Shown here: in pieces, positions 1 to 14,885 of the stretch
Position numbering within the stretch: position 1 is the first letter of the stretch
Layout of the letters: every line of letters starts with the position of its first letter
Assembly (NCBI GenBank): GCA_019234295.1
Contig: JAFALK010000083.1
Span: forward strand, 62,001-126,000
Source: Roseateles sp.
GTDB taxonomy: Bacteria > Pseudomonadota > Gammaproteobacteria > Burkholderiales > Burkholderiaceae_C
DNA length: 64,000 nucleotides
Reading direction: 5' to 3'
Translations under genes and position numbers: made by a program
Notes under the pieces: generated by a model
Database searches by the model: none
What the model saw: the letters and a program-made list of their open reading frames with translations, nothing else
Told to the model about the DNA's origin: nothing

Positions 1-1863
1 TCCGCGGCGTTGACGGGGCAGGCGAGCGCCTTCGTCGAGCTCAAGGAATCGGTGAGCTCTCTGTCCAGCGTCGTCGAGAGCCTCTCTACCGGCGAGGGGG
101 CCATCGGCAAGGCCCCTCTGGGCGCCCAGAGCAGCGTGGAGGCCGTGCTGCCCCTGGTTGAGAAGGCCAAGAAGAACGGCAGCCTGATTAGCGACCAGGA
201 GAAGGTGCTCGTCGAGGTCGGTCAAGCCCTACGCTCGATCAACAAACAATCCTCCGACCTGCTCGAATCGGCCGAGGCCATCGCTGCTCAGGCCCTGCAG
301 CAGGGCGCCCCGGCGGCGGAAGTGGCTGCGGCCGGCCAGCTCGTCATGCTGACCCAGCGCATCGGCAAGAGTGCCAATGAGTTCTTGACCGCTGAAGGGG
401 TGAGCCCCGAGGCCGTGTTCCTGCTGGGCAAGGACGTCAACCAGTTCAAGTCCGTGGCCGAATCGCTGCAAAACGGTAACCCCGAACTCCGGCTGGCCGG
501 CGTCAAGGATCCTCAGCTCAAAGAGCGCCTGGCTTCGCTGCTCAAGCAGTACAACGCCACTCTCAAGCTCGCGCCCACGGTGTTGTCCAACCTGCAGGCC
601 CTGGTCACGGCACGTGATGCGCAGGTGGCCATTCTTGCTGACAGCGAAGCGCTGCGCAAAGGCCTCGAGCAGGTGGCCGCCGACCTGGAAAGCGGCGGCG
701 GTTCAGGCCTGCTGCTCAATCTGCTGATGATCGGCTCGGTGGCCATGCTGGCTATCGGCGGCCTGGGCCTGCTGCGCCTGTACGTGAGCGACCAGGCCCA
801 GCGTGCCCAGATGGCTGAGGAAAGCAAGCGTGAAGCCGAGGCCCAGGAGCACGAAGCAAAGCGCGTCAACGACGCCAACCAGGCCGCCATTCTTCGCCTG
901 ATGAACGAGCTGCAGTCGGTGGCTGAGGGCGACCTAACCCAGCAGGCCACGGTGACGGAGGACATCACCGGCGCGATTGCCGATTCGGTGAACTACACCG
1001 TGGAAGAGCTGCGCACGCTGGTTGGCCAGGTGCAGAGCACGGCCGCCCGCGTGACCGACACGACCGAGCAGGTCGACCAGACCTCCACCGACTTGCTCGC
1101 CGCCTCGAAGGAACAGCTGCATGAGATCCGCGCCACCGGCGAGGCCGTGCTGCAGATGGCCGGGCGCATCAATGAGGTGTCCGGTTCCGCGCAGACCACC
1201 GCCAGCGTGGCCCGCCAGAGCCGCGAGGCCGCCGAGCAGGGCCTGATGGCCATGCAGAACAACATCGCCGGCATGAACGCCATCCGGGAGCACATCCAGG
1301 AAACATCCAAACGCATCAAGCGGCTGGGCGAGAGTTCGCAGGAAATCGGTGAGATCACCGAACTGATTTCCGACATTACCGAGCAGACCAACGTGCTGGC
1401 CTTGAACGCCGCCATCCAGGCCGCCTCGGCCGGCGATGCGGGCCGGGGCTTCTCGGTGGTGGCAGAAGAAGTGCAGCGCTTGGCCGAACGGTCGGGCGAT
1501 GCGACGCGCCGGATCGCCGCCCTGGTCAAGACCATTCAGACGGACACGCACGACGCCGTGGCCGCCATGGAGCGCTCCACGGTTGGGGTGGTCGAGGGCA
1601 CGCGACTCTCTGACGCCGCCGGCCGCGCCCTGGAAGAGATCGACAGCGTGTCGCGCAAGCTCGACGAGCTGATCGCCAGCATCTCGCAGCAGGCGCTGCG
1701 CGAAGCCGCCTCGGCCAACGAGGTGGCCGCCAACATCCAGCACATCTTTGCCGTGACCGAACAAACCTCAGAGGGCACCCGCTCCACTGCGGGCATGGTG
1801 CACGAGTTGTCACGATCCGCTGAAGCCCTGCGCGCCTCCGTGGCCCGCTTCAAGGTGAGCTGA
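1..1863 (+). CDS. pilJ: Type IV pilus methyl-accepting chemotaxis protein PilJ (5' end outside window)
   Basis: Chemoreceptor of the Pil-Chp system that controls twitching motility and surface-linked cAMP signalling through the kinase ChpA. The reading frame is open from base 1, so the N-terminus (first membrane helix and part of the periplasmic PilJ domain) is missing; about 620 residues are seen against roughly 680 for the family. Visible parts in order are a Q/A/L-rich periplasmic helical region, a membrane segment near 700-780 ([18 protein letters not shown]), a HAMP-like linker, and a C-terminal signalling hairpin with the conserved tip [20 protein letters not shown]. The stop lies 4 nt before chpA, as expected for a pilJ-chpA operon. 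The identification is firm; the gene start cannot be assigned here. Confidence 0.93.
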   Translation, partial: SAALTGQASAFVELKESVSSLSSVVESLSTGEGAIGKAPLGAQSSVEAVLPLVEKAKKNGSLISDQEKVLVEVGQALRSINKQSSDLLESAEAIAAQALQQGAPAAEVAAAGQLVMLTQRIGKSANEFLTAEGVSPEAVFLLGKDVNQFKSVAESLQNGNPELRLAGVKDPQLKERLASLLKQYNATLKLAPTVLSNLQALVTARDAQVAILADSEALRKGLEQVAADLESGGGSGLLLNLLMIGSVAMLAIGGLGLLRLYVSDQAQRAQMAEESKREAEAQEHEAKRVNDANQAAILRLMNELQSVAEGDLTQQATVTEDITGAIADSVNYTVEELRTLVGQVQSTAARVTDTTEQVDQTSTDLLAASKEQLHEIRATGEAVLQMAGRINEVSGSAQTTASVARQSREAAEQGLMAMQNNIAGMNAIREHIQETSKRIKRLGESSQEIGEITELISDITEQTNVLALNAAIQAASAGDAGRGFSVVAEEVQRLAERSGDATRRIAALVKTIQTDTHDAVAAMERSTVGVVEGTRLSDAAGRALEEIDSVSRKLDELIASISQQALREAASANEVAANIQHIFAVTEQTSEGTRSTAGMVHELSRSAEALRASVARFKVS

Positions 1864-1867
1864 ACAG

Positions 1868-7735
<5,868 letters not shown>

Positions 7736-7759
7736 ACGTGCGGACATAGGGGGCATGGG

Positions 7760-7772
7760 TAGAATCCCTTCC
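7760..7772 (+). promoter_or_regulatory. Candidate -10 element TAGAAT placing transcription start at the yqgE ATG
   Basis: TAGAAT at 7760-7765 is followed by 7 nt and then ATG 7773. Initiation 7-8 nt after a -10 would give a leaderless or nearly leaderless mRNA. No Shine-Dalgarno precedes ATG 7773, and the AGGGGG at 7748-7753 is too far away for it and too close to ATG 7755. No convincing -35 was seen. Confidence 0.45.
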
Positions 7773-8354
7773 ATGCCCCCACCCGAGCGAATCGATCTCA
7801 CCAACCAGTTCCTCATCGCCATGCCCGGCATGACGGACGACAGCTTTGCCGGCACCGTCATCTACCTCTGCGAGCACAACGAGAATGGGGCCCTGGGCCT
7901 GGTGATCAACAAGCCGATCTCGCTCACGCTGGGCAATCTCTTCGAGAAGGTCGACCTCGCGCTGCCGGAGAACGAACTGGCCAGCAGCCCCGTGTTCTAC
8001 GGCGGCCCAGTGCAGACCGAACGCGGCTTCGTACTCCACGAGCCGCTGGATGCCGAGGGCGGCCACTACAACGCCACGCTGGCCGTGCCCGGCGGCCTGG
8101 AAATGACCACGAGCCGCGACGTGCTCGAGGCCCTGGCCGGCGGCGCCGGTCCACGCAAGCTGCTGGTCACCCTGGGTTATAGCGGCTGGGCTGCGGGCCA
8201 GCTCGAGGAGGAGATCGGCCGCAACGGCTGGCTCACGGTGGACGCCACGCCCGAGATCATTTTCGACACCCCCATCGAACTGCGCTACGAGAAGGCCCTG
8301 GGCCTGCTCGGCATCGATCCGCGCATGTTGAGCATGGACGCGGGGCACGCATGA
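7773..8354 (+). CDS. yqgE: YqgE/AlgH family protein (UPF0301)
   Basis: Conserved single-domain protein of unknown biochemical role, nearly always next to ruvX in proteobacteria. The translation from ATG 7773 begins MPPPERIDLTNQFLIAMPGM and contains family motifs such as YLCEHNENGALGLVINKP, FYGGPVQTERGFVLH and GYSGWAAGQLEEE; 193 residues, near the family norm. An in-frame ATG at 7755 exists, but 7773 fits the family start and the upstream TAGAAT better. The ATGA overlap with ruvX suggests translational coupling, and the gene heads the ruvX-pyr run. Family assignment is secure; function is unknown. Confidence 0.92.
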   Translation: MPPPERIDLTNQFLIAMPGMTDDSFAGTVIYLCEHNENGALGLVINKPISLTLGNLFEKVDLALPENELASSPVFYGGPVQTERGFVLHEPLDAEGGHYNATLAVPGGLEMTTSRDVLEALAGGAGPRKLLVTLGYSGWAAGQLEEEIGRNGWLTVDATPEIIFDTPIELRYEKALGLLGIDPRMLSMDAGHA

Positions 8355-8743
8355 GCGCAGCAGTGCAAACTGCGCTGGCTTTTGATTTCGGAGTGAGGCG
8401 GGTAGGTGTTGCAACTGGCAGCCGGTTTACCGGATCGGCCGAGGCGCTCAAGAGCATCGCCGTCGAGGGAGACGCCCGCTTCGCCGCCATCGAAAAGCTC
8501 ATCCGCGAGTGGCAGCCCGAGGCCCTCATCATCGGCGTGCCCTTCCATCCCGACGGCGCCGAGCACGAGATCACCAAGCGCGCGCGCAAGTTTGGCCGGC
8601 AGCTGAACGGGCGCTTCCGGCTGCCCGTCTACGAGGTCGACGAGCGCTACACCAGCGTGGAGGCGCAGGCCGGCGGCGCGCGCGACGTCGACTCGGCCGC
8701 GGCCGCGCTGATCCTCGAACAATTCTTCAGAGAACATTCATGA
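8351..8743 (+). CDS. ruvX: RuvX/YqgF family pre-16S rRNA nuclease or Holliday junction resolvase homolog
   Basis: RNase H-fold nuclease family shown in E. coli to act in 5' processing of pre-16S rRNA, and also proposed as a Holliday junction resolvase. The 130-residue protein has the opening DFGVRRVGVA with the first acidic residue, the central IIGVPFHPDG motif, and the C-terminal DERYTSVEAQ plus DVDSAAAALIL segments carrying the remaining catalytic acids. The start overlaps the yqgE stop (ATGA) and the stop overlaps the pyrR start (ATGA). The yqgE-ruvX-pyrR-pyrB order is common in beta- and gammaproteobacteria. Confidence 0.93.
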   Translation: MSAAVQTALAFDFGVRRVGVATGSRFTGSAEALKSIAVEGDARFAAIEKLIREWQPEALIIGVPFHPDGAEHEITKRARKFGRQLNGRFRLPVYEVDERYTSVEAQAGGARDVDSAAAALILEQFFREHS

Positions 8744-9246
8744 GCACATTGCATCTGGACGCCGAGGCGCTCTACGCCGACCTGGTGAGGGGCGTGCGCG
8801 GTCTGTTGGGCACGAACACCGTGCTGGTCGGCGTCTGGTCCGGCGGCGCCTGGCTGGCCGAGCGGCTGCAGCGCGACCTGCAACTGGCCGGCGAGCCGGG
8901 CGTCATCTCCAGCAGCCTGCATCGCGACGATTTCGGCTCCAAGGGCATGAGCGCCAGCGCCGACCACACGCGGCTGCCCTTCAGCGTGGACGACGCCGAC
9001 ATCCTGCTGATCGACGACGTGCTCTACACGGGCCGCACCACGCGCGCCGTGATCAACGAGCTGTTCGACTTCGGCCGTCCGGCCAGCGTTCGCCTGGCCG
9101 TGCTCGTCGATCGCGGTGGCCGCCAGCTGCCCATCGAACCCGTTTTCTCGGCCGCCCGCGTGACGCTTGCGCCGGCGCAGGCCCTGCGCCTGGCCCGCGA
9201 CCCGGACGGCCGCTTTACATTCGATCTCAAGAAGGGAGAGGCCTGA
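8740..9246 (+). CDS. pyrR: PyrR family uracil phosphoribosyltransferase / pyrimidine regulator
   Basis: Type I phosphoribosyltransferase fold with the PRPP-binding loop [16 protein letters not shown]; 168 residues. In Gram-positives PyrR controls pyr mRNA attenuation and has UPRTase activity. In Pseudomonas and betaproteobacteria the gene sits directly before pyrB and its regulatory role is less settled. It starts at ATG 8740 overlapping the ruvX stop and is followed 1 nt later by pyrB. No PyrR-type attenuator can exist between the genes given this spacing, so any regulation would have to act elsewhere or by another mechanism. Confidence 0.9.
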   Translation: MSTLHLDAEALYADLVRGVRGLLGTNTVLVGVWSGGAWLAERLQRDLQLAGEPGVISSSLHRDDFGSKGMSASADHTRLPFSVDDADILLIDDVLYTGRTTRAVINELFDFGRPASVRLAVLVDRGGRQLPIEPVFSAARVTLAPAQALRLARDPDGRFTFDLKKGEA

Positions 9247-9247
9247 G

Positions 9248-10210
9248 GTGCTTTCCAAACGCAATCCCCAGCTGAACAAGCACGGCGAGCTGATCCACCT
9301 GCTCTCCATCGAGGGCCTGCCGCGGCCGGTCATCCACCAGATCCTCGACACGGCCGGCACCTTCCTCTCGGTCAACGACCGCGAGGTGAAGAAGGTGCCG
9401 CTGCTGCGCGGCAAGAGCGTGTTCAACCTCTTCTTCGAGAACAGCACGCGCACCCGCACCACCTTCGAGATCGCCGCCAAGCGCCTCTCGGCCGACGTGA
9501 TCAACCTCGACATCGCGCGCTCGTCCACCGCCAAGGGTGAGACCCTGCTCGACACGGTGGCCAACCTCTCCGCCATGCACGCCGACATGTTCGTCGTGCG
9601 CCACAGCGAGAGCGGCGCGCCCTACCTGATCGCCCAGCACTGCGCGCCGCATGTGCACGTGGTCAACGCCGGTGACGGCCGCCACGCGCACCCGACGCAG
9701 GGCCTGCTCGACATGTACACGATCAGGCATTTCAAGAAGGACTTCACCCAGCTCACCGTGGCCATCGTCGGCGATATCGTGCACTCGCGCGTGGCCCGCT
9801 CCGATATCCATGCGCTGAACATCCTCGGCGTGCCCGAGATCCGAGCGGTCGGCCCCAAGACCCTCGTGCCCGGCGACCTCAAGGACATGGGGGTGCGCGT
9901 CTGCCACAGCCTGGAGGAGGGCATCAAGGGCGCGGACGTGATCATCATGCTGCGCCTGCAGAACGAGCGCATGAGCGGCGCCATGCTGCCCAGCGCCGGT
10001 GAGTTCTTCAAGAATTTCGGTCTCACGCCGGAGAAGCTCCAGCTCGCCAAGCCCGATGCCATCGTGATGCACCCGGGCCCGATCAACCGCGGCGTGGAGA
10101 TCGCCTCCGATGTGGCCGACGGCGCGCAAAGCGTGATCCTCCCGCAGGTCACCTTCGGCATCGCGGTGCGCATGGCCGTCATGTCCATCCTGGCAGGAAA
10201 CGACGCATGA
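9248..10210 (+). CDS. pyrB: Aspartate carbamoyltransferase catalytic subunit
   Basis: Catalyses carbamoyl phosphate plus aspartate to carbamoyl aspartate, the committed pyrimidine step, in the cytoplasm. The 320-residue protein carries the carbamoyl phosphate motif [26 protein letters not shown] and [10 protein letters not shown]. Translation starts at GTG 9248, one base after the pyrR stop ([20 protein letters not shown]). The downstream partner lacks dihydroorotase metal ligands, which points to the class A aspartate transcarbamylase architecture described in Pseudomonas, where PyrB needs an inactive PyrC' for holoenzyme assembly. The stop overlaps pyrC' by ATGA. Confidence 0.96.
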   Translation: MLSKRNPQLNKHGELIHLLSIEGLPRPVIHQILDTAGTFLSVNDREVKKVPLLRGKSVFNLFFENSTRTRTTFEIAAKRLSADVINLDIARSSTAKGETLLDTVANLSAMHADMFVVRHSESGAPYLIAQHCAPHVHVVNAGDGRHAHPTQGLLDMYTIRHFKKDFTQLTVAIVGDIVHSRVARSDIHALNILGVPEIRAVGPKTLVPGDLKDMGVRVCHSLEEGIKGADVIIMLRLQNERMSGAMLPSAGEFFKNFGLTPEKLQLAKPDAIVMHPGPINRGVEIASDVADGAQSVILPQVTFGIAVRMAVMSILAGNDA

Positions 10211-11508
10211 AGATTCTCATCAAGGGCGGGCGGCTGATCGATCCCGCAAGCGGGCGCGACGAAACGGGCGATCTCGCTATCGCCAGCGGCCGTATCGTGC
10301 AACTCGGCGCGGTCAAGGACTTCGACGCCGAGAGGCTGATCGACGCCACGGGCCTGATCGTCGCCCCGGGGCTTGTCGACCTGTCGGCGCGGCTGCGCGA
10401 ACCGGGCCACGAGCACGAGGGCATGCTGGAGACCGAATTGGCTGCGGCAGCCGCCGGTGGCGTGACGAGCCTCGTCTGCCCACCTGACACCGACCCCGTG
10501 CTCGATGAGCCTGGCCTCGTCGAAATGCTGAAGTTCCGCGCCCGCAAGCTCAGCCGCTGCCGGCTCTTTCCGCTCGGCGCCCTGACCAAGAATCTCGGCG
10601 GCGAGGCGCTGACCGAGATGGCCGAGCTGACCGAAGCCGGCTGCGTGGGCTTCGCCCAGGCCGAGGAGCCGATCCGCGACACCCTGGTGCTGGCGCGGGC
10701 GCTGCAGTACGCGGCCACCTACGACTACTCGGTCTGGCTGCGCCCGCAGGATGCCTGGCTCGGCAAGGGCGTGGCTGCGAGCGGTGCGGTTGCCACGCGC
10801 CTGGGCCTGTCCGGCGTGCCCGTGATGGCCGAGACTGTGGCCCTGCACACCATCTTCGAGCTGATGCGCGCCACGGGCGCGCGCGTGCACCTGTGCCGCA
10901 TCAGTAGCGCGGCTGGTGTGGAGCTGATCCGCGCGGCGAAGCGCGAGGGCCTTCGGGTAACGGCCGACGTGTCGATCAACTCCTTGCACCTGTCCGACGT
11001 GGACGTGGGCTACTTCAACTCGGCCATGCGCCTGACGCCGCCGCTGCGTCAGCAGCGCGACCGCGACGCGCTGCGCGCCGCGCTCGCCGACGGCACGCTC
11101 GATGCGCTCGTCAGCGACCACATGCCCGTAGCGCCCGACGAGAAGAACGTGCCCTTTGCCGAAGCCACGCCTGGCGCCACCGGCCTGGAGCTGCTGCTGA
11201 GCTTGGCCCTGCGCTGGGCGCGCGACGAGAAGCTGCCGCTGGCACGTGCCCTCGCCGTGGTCACCTCCGAGCCCGTTCGCGTGCTTGGTGCGGCCGTCGG
11301 CTCGCTCGGCCACAGTGCTGGCCGGCTCGTGGAAGGCGGCGTGGCCGATGTGTGCGTGTTCGACGGCGAGGCCGGCTGGGCCGTCACGTCCGACAAGCTG
11401 CAAAGCCAGGGCAAACACACGCCCTTCGCCTTCGAGATCACCGGCTTCGAGCTGCCCGCCCGCGTGCGCCACACGCTGGTGGCGGGCACCGTCGCATATT
11501 CAAGTTAG
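10207..11508 (+). CDS. pyrC': Dihydroorotase-like PyrC' lacking the metal-binding HxH (probable non-catalytic ATCase subunit)
   Basis: 433-residue amidohydrolase-fold protein homologous to type I dihydroorotase. Where active enzymes have DxHxHLREPG, this one reads [10 protein letters not shown], so both metal-binding histidines (positions 60 and 62) are Ser and Arg. The later His-His segment is replaced ([14 protein letters not shown]). An Asp is kept in SDHMPV, but the flanking motif is altered. These losses match the inactive PyrC' of Pseudomonas that scaffolds PyrB dodecamers. The 4-nt overlap with pyrB supports stoichiometric coexpression. A separate catalytic dihydroorotase is expected elsewhere in the genome. 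Confidence is high for the family and good for inactivity. Confidence 0.9.
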   Translation: MKILIKGGRLIDPASGRDETGDLAIASGRIVQLGAVKDFDAERLIDATGLIVAPGLVDLSARLREPGHEHEGMLETELAAAAAGGVTSLVCPPDTDPVLDEPGLVEMLKFRARKLSRCRLFPLGALTKNLGGEALTEMAELTEAGCVGFAQAEEPIRDTLVLARALQYAATYDYSVWLRPQDAWLGKGVAASGAVATRLGLSGVPVMAETVALHTIFELMRATGARVHLCRISSAAGVELIRAAKREGLRVTADVSINSLHLSDVDVGYFNSAMRLTPPLRQQRDRDALRAALADGTLDALVSDHMPVAPDEKNVPFAEATPGATGLELLLSLALRWARDEKLPLARALAVVTSEPVRVLGAAVGSLGHSAGRLVEGGVADVCVFDGEAGWAVTSDKLQSQGKHTPFAFEITGFELPARVRHTLVAGTVAYSS

Positions 11509-11510
11509 GC

Positions 11511-12245
11511 ATGCGCAGCCTCGTCGGCCTTTGGCGCATCCTGAGGCTGGTACTTCACGTACTGCGCGGCCTCGTCGTCGTGCGCGGCTTCGAGCGGCTG
11601 CATCTGGGGGCGCGCCACGCGGGCGTGCAACGCTGGTCGCGCCAGTTGCTGGACGTGCTCGGCATCGAGCTGATCGTACAGGGCGAGCCGGGCCCAGGGC
11701 CGCGCCTGCTCGTGGCCAATCACGTGTCCTGGCTCGACATCGCGGCCGTGCACGCGGTGATGCCCGAAGCGCGCTTCGTCTCTAAGGCCGACGTCCAGCA
11801 CTGGCCGTTGATCGGCAAGCTCGTCGACGGGGCCGGGACGCTCTACATCGAGCGCTCCAGCAAGCGCGACGCGCTGCGCGTCGTGCATCAGGCGGCCGAT
11901 GCACTCAAGGCGGGCGACACCGTGGCCTTCTTCCCCGAAGGCACGACCGGCCCCGGGCCTGAGCTGCTGCCCTTCCACGGCAACTTGCTGCAGGCAGCGA
12001 TCGCCACTGCCACGCCCGTGCAGCCGCTGGTGCTGCGCTGGCACGAACCGGGCGAGCGCTTCAGCACCGCCGCCCGCTTCATCGGCGACATGACCCTGGT
12101 GCAGAGCCTGTGGTCCGTGGTCTGCGCGCGCGGCCTGGCGGTGCAGATGACCTGGCTGCCGCAGGTGCCCGTGGCGCATGAGGACCAGCGGCGCAAGTTG
12201 GCCGAGGACTTGCGCGGGCGAATCGTGGCCGGGCTGGCGCGATGA
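11511..12245 (+). CDS. 1-acyl-sn-glycerol-3-phosphate acyltransferase family protein (PlsC-like)
   Basis: Membrane-associated acyltransferase of the PlsC family, 244 residues. It has the catalytic NHVSWLD (HX4D) motif and the substrate motif FPEGTTG, and a hydrophobic N-terminal segment (LWRILRLVLHVLRGLVVV) that probably anchors it to the inner membrane. The start ATG is 2 nt after the pyrC' stop and the gene overlaps the next by 4 nt, so it is cotranscribed with the pyrimidine genes. The likely reaction is acylation of lysophosphatidic acid or a related lysolipid. A second PlsC-type gene lies at 52848-53489, so which one is the housekeeping enzyme cannot be told from this window. Confidence 0.88.
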   Translation: MRSLVGLWRILRLVLHVLRGLVVVRGFERLHLGARHAGVQRWSRQLLDVLGIELIVQGEPGPGPRLLVANHVSWLDIAAVHAVMPEARFVSKADVQHWPLIGKLVDGAGTLYIERSSKRDALRVVHQAADALKAGDTVAFFPEGTTGPGPELLPFHGNLLQAAIATATPVQPLVLRWHEPGERFSTAARFIGDMTLVQSLWSVVCARGLAVQMTWLPQVPVAHEDQRRKLAEDLRGRIVAGLAR

Positions 12246-12655
12246 CGCCTCTTCCACTGCGATTGCGGCCGGGCGACGATCTTCGCCGCGCGATCGAAGC
12301 CGCAGTCCTGGTACTGCATCCCGAGGGCGCCTTCGTCGCCTGCGGCATTGGCAGCCTGTCCAGCGCGGTGCTGCGCCTGGCCGGCGCAGCGAAGACGCTC
12401 ACGCTGGCGGGCGAGTTCGAGATCTTGAGCCTGGCCGGCAGCGTCAGCGCCGACGGCAGCCATCTGCACATCAGCATTGCAGATGCCGACGGCCGGGTGC
12501 TGGGTGGACACGCCGGTCCGGGCTGCATCGTGCGCACGACTGCGGAGATCCTCGTGCTGCCGCTGGGCACCGCCAGGCAGATCGGCCGCGAGTTCGATGC
12601 GGCGACGGGCTACCCGGAGCTTGTGATTCGGTCCTGCAGCGAGGAGCAGGGATAG
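12242..12655 (+). CDS. PPC/DUF296 domain protein
   Basis: 137-residue single PPC (plants and prokaryotes conserved, DUF296) domain. The characteristic core is visible: GIGSLSSAVLRLAG, EILSLAGSVSADGSHLHISI, then GGHAGPGCIVRTTAEILV. In plants this fold occurs in AT-hook nuclear proteins; bacterial stand-alone copies form trimers and their function is unknown. The start overlaps the acyltransferase stop (ATGA), making it the last gene of the yqgE-pyr run. Its final 46 bp overlap convergently with the end of the HPP gene on the other strand, so the two transcripts share a 3' region. Confidence 0.85.
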   Translation: MTPLPLRLRPGDDLRRAIEAAVLVLHPEGAFVACGIGSLSSAVLRLAGAAKTLTLAGEFEILSLAGSVSADGSHLHISIADADGRVLGGHAGPGCIVRTTAEILVLPLGTARQIGREFDAATGYPELVIRSCSEEQG

Positions 12656-13092
12656 GGCTCGCGGCAGGCGCGGTGGTAGACCAGGGCCACCGCCACCAGG
12701 ATCAGTGCGCCCGACAGCGTCGGGAAGAGCAGGAAGCTCCATTTGGGCGCCGCCAGGAAGACGATCAGCGGGTTCGAGCCTGCAGGCGGATGAACGGTGC
12801 CCGTCAGCATCATCAGGGCGAGCGACAGCGATGCGGCCAGGGCCAGCGCCCACCAGCTCGGTCCCAGCAACGCCAGCGCCGCCAGGCCCACGGCCGTGCA
12901 CACGACATGCCCGCCCACAACGCTGCGCGGCTGCGAGAAGGGCAGTTTCGGAAAGGTGAACACCATCACCGCGCTGGAGCCGAAGGAGCCCAGCAGGAGC
13001 ATGTGGCCCAGATTGAAGGAGCCGAAGGCCAGCAAGCCGATGATGACGAACACCCCCGCGCAGGCGAGGGCGCCCCGGAGCAGCCCCGTCAA
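12610..13092 (-). CDS. Short HPP family membrane protein
   Basis: About 160 residues with four predicted membrane segments and the family signature (SFGSSAVMVFTFPKLPFSQP; HPPAGSNPLIVF). HPP proteins are putative anion or nitrite-related transporters; the substrate is not known. I place the start at TTG 13092, which overlaps the antiporter stop as TTGA and gives a typical HPP N-terminus (LTGLLRGALACAGVFVIIGL); a GTG about 14 codons later is an alternative. It is translationally coupled to the antiporter upstream. Its 3' end overlaps the PPC gene by 46 bp in convergent orientation. A second, CBS-fused HPP gene occurs at 54561-55688. Confidence 0.78.
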   Translation of the reverse strand: MTGLLRGALACAGVFVIIGLLAFGSFNLGHMLLLGSFGSSAVMVFTFPKLPFSQPRSVVGGHVVCTAVGLAALALLGPSWWALALAASLSLALMMLTGTVHPPAGSNPLIVFLAAPKWSFLLFPTLSGALILVAVALVYHRACREPYPCSSLQDRITSSG

Positions 13093-14462
13093 GCGGCGTG
13101 GCCCGCTGCGTCGCCGGGCACGGCACCAAGCTCGCCCGATGCACGCGCCTTGCGGCCGTAGACCAGCTCGAACAGCGGGCTGGCCATCATGGTGGTCACG
13201 ATGGCCATCAGCACGAGCATGGAGAACAGCGCCGGGCCGATGATGCCCTTCTGCAGGCCGATGTTGATGATGATGAGCTCCATCAGGCCGCGCGAGTTCA
13301 TCAGCGCGCCGATGCCCAGGGCTGTCCGGTTGTCCTCGCCCGACATGCGTGCGGCCAGGTAGCAGGCGCCGCCCTTGGCCACGACCGAGGCCACAAGCAC
13401 ACCCGCGGCGATCAGCATCAGCTCGGCCGAATTCACCATGTCCATGCGCGTGTTCAGGCCCGAGTAGGTGAAGAACATGGGCAGGAGCAACACCACGGCC
13501 AGCGGCTCCACCTTCTTCTTCAGCTCCGCGGCGAAGAGACCTCGCGGCATCACCGTGCCGAGGATGAAGCCGCCGAAGATCGAGTGGATGCCCACGGCGT
13601 CCATGATGAAGGCCGAGAGGCAGAACAGCGCTATCGTGATGCCCAGCACCGTGTAGCTCATATGGCCCTCGCGCTCGACGATGCGGCCCAGCGGGGACAG
13701 TAACTTCTTGCCGAAGAGGATGATGAACGCCGCGTAGCCCACGCCGCCACCGATGGCCAGGATGGCCACGCCCGGACCGGCGCCGAAGGCCGCCAGCACC
13801 AGGGCCAGGACGCACCAGGATGCCGCGTCGTCGAAGGCGCCGGCCGTCAACGAGAGCGTACCCAGCGAGGTGTCGGCCAGGCCGCGCTCGTTGATGATGC
13901 GCGCCAGCATGGGGAAGGCGGTCAGCGCGATGCAGGCGCCCATGAAGAGCGTGGCATTGACCTGCGAGATGCCGGCCGCGAAGAGGCCCGGCACCCGCAG
14001 CAGCAGGGGCGTGATGAGGAAGGCGATGAAGAAGGGCGCGAGGATGCCCGCGAGCGACACGGCGCCCGCGCTGCGCGCCTTGGTCCGGAAATGGTCGAGC
14101 CGCAGGGTCGTGCCGACCAAGAACATGTAGAGGCCCACGCCCAGCTGCGCGCCGGCGTAGAGCACGCTGCGAGTCTCCTTGGGAAAGATGGTGGTCTGCA
14201 GGTCCGGGGAGAGCAGGCCCAGCAGCGAGGGGCCGAGGAACACGCCTGCGATCATCTCGCCGACGACCTGGGGCTGGGCCAGAAAGCGCTTGCCCAGCCA
14301 GCCAACGAGGCGGCAGGTCAGCAAGATCAGCGCCAGTTGCAGGAAGAAGTGGATGCTGTAGTCGCCCGGAGCGAAGGTCTTGGCCACGGCCTGCGAGGCC
14401 GGACCGTGTGCGGTGAAGGCGTCGCGCAGCAGGCCGCCCAAGCTGATGTTGTCGAAATCCAT
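13089..14462 (-). CDS. Cation:proton antiporter, CPA2-type (Na+/H+ or K+/H+ exchanger)
   Basis: Integral membrane antiporter with about 12 hydrophobic segments; 457 residues from ATG 14462 (MDFDNISLGGLL). Family features include QPQVVGEMIAGVFLGPSLLG early, FMGACIALTAFPMLARIINE, and GAFDDAASWCVLALV with the paired Asp residues expected for ion exchange, then GALMNSRGLMELIIINIGL. No C-terminal TrkA/RCK domain is present. An upstream in-frame ATG at 14531 would add 23 residues unlike the family, and the GGGGA before ATG 14462 supports the shorter form. It heads a two-gene operon with the HPP protein. Confidence 0.87.
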   Translation of the reverse strand: MDFDNISLGGLLRDAFTAHGPASQAVAKTFAPGDYSIHFFLQLALILLTCRLVGWLGKRFLAQPQVVGEMIAGVFLGPSLLGLLSPDLQTTIFPKETRSVLYAGAQLGVGLYMFLVGTTLRLDHFRTKARSAGAVSLAGILAPFFIAFLITPLLLRVPGLFAAGISQVNATLFMGACIALTAFPMLARIINERGLADTSLGTLSLTAGAFDDAASWCVLALVLAAFGAGPGVAILAIGGGVGYAAFIILFGKKLLSPLGRIVEREGHMSYTVLGITIALFCLSAFIMDAVGIHSIFGGFILGTVMPRGLFAAELKKKVEPLAVVLLLPMFFTYSGLNTRMDMVNSAELMLIAAGVLVASVVAKGGACYLAARMSGEDNRTALGIGALMNSRGLMELIIINIGLQKGIIGPALFSMLVLMAIVTTMMASPLFELVYGRKARASGELGAVPGDAAGHAA

Positions 14463-14611
14463 GGGTTCCCCGAGCAAAGTTTGTGGGTTCGTCTCCGATG
14501 GTGCGCCGCACACAGCCCGCCGTCGCCCCATCGCGGCGCACTGTGCCAGCGGGGGATTTCCTGTCCATCGGGACCGACATGTCTGAACCTACATGACTAC
14601 ATTACTGAGTG

Positions 14612-14635
14612 CATAATGTCGGTACGTAGGTACAT
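14612..14635 (+). promoter_or_regulatory. Candidate promoter and palindromic operator of the phd-vapC operon
   Basis: CATAAT at 14612-14617 resembles a -10. Overlapping it is a 20-bp imperfect palindrome at 14616-14635, ATGTnnnTACGTAnnnACAT, centred on TACGTA and ending 4 nt before the antitoxin ATG. Phd/YefM-type antitoxins autorepress by binding palindromes at their own promoter, so this is the expected place for the operator. The surrounding 14590-14640 is visibly less GC-rich than the flanking genes. Confidence 0.6.
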
Positions 14636-14639
14636 ATCG

Positions 14640-14885
14640 ATGAAACTCATCAGCAGCCGCGACTTCAACCGCGACGTCAGCCATGCCAAGCGCGAAGCGC
14701 GGACCGAGCCTGTGCTGATCACTGACCGCGGCCAGCCCACCCATGTGCTCATGAGCATTGCCGAATACCGCCGCCTCACCGGCGAGGGCGAGAACATCCT
14801 CGATCTCCTGGCCATGCCAAGTCCCGCCGAGTTGGACGCCGGCGACGCCTCGGACGGCGCCTGGGATCACCGCGAGACCTTCTGA
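14640..14885 (+). CDS. Phd/YefM family antitoxin
   Basis: 81-residue antitoxin beginning MKLISSRDFNRDVSHAKREA, the usual N-terminal DNA-binding fold of Phd/YefM proteins, then GQPTHVLMSIAEYRRLTG and an acidic C-terminal tail (AELDAGDASDGAWDHRETF) expected to bind and neutralise the toxin. I chose ATG 14640 because MKLISSRDF is the canonical family start; an upstream ATG at 14616 lies inside the operator. The stop overlaps the toxin start by one base (TGATG). Encoded partner: the VapC-like PIN protein immediately downstream. Confidence 0.9.
   Translation: MKLISSRDFNRDVSHAKREARTEPVLITDRGQPTHVLMSIAEYRRLTGEGENILDLLAMPSPAELDAGDASDGAWDHRETF

Noticed and set aside
9230..9250. PyrR-type attenuator before pyrB
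   Set aside because: Only one base separates pyrR and pyrB, so no leader with antiterminator structures can exist there.
9622..11472. 616-codon minus-strand frame over pyrB and pyrC'
   Set aside because: Antisense to two clear genes and without family motifs.
12709..12959. Continuation of a large minus-strand protein across 12610-14580
   Set aside because: The 656-codon frame joins the HPP frame to out-of-frame antiporter codons; the two proteins are read in different frames with a TTGA junction.
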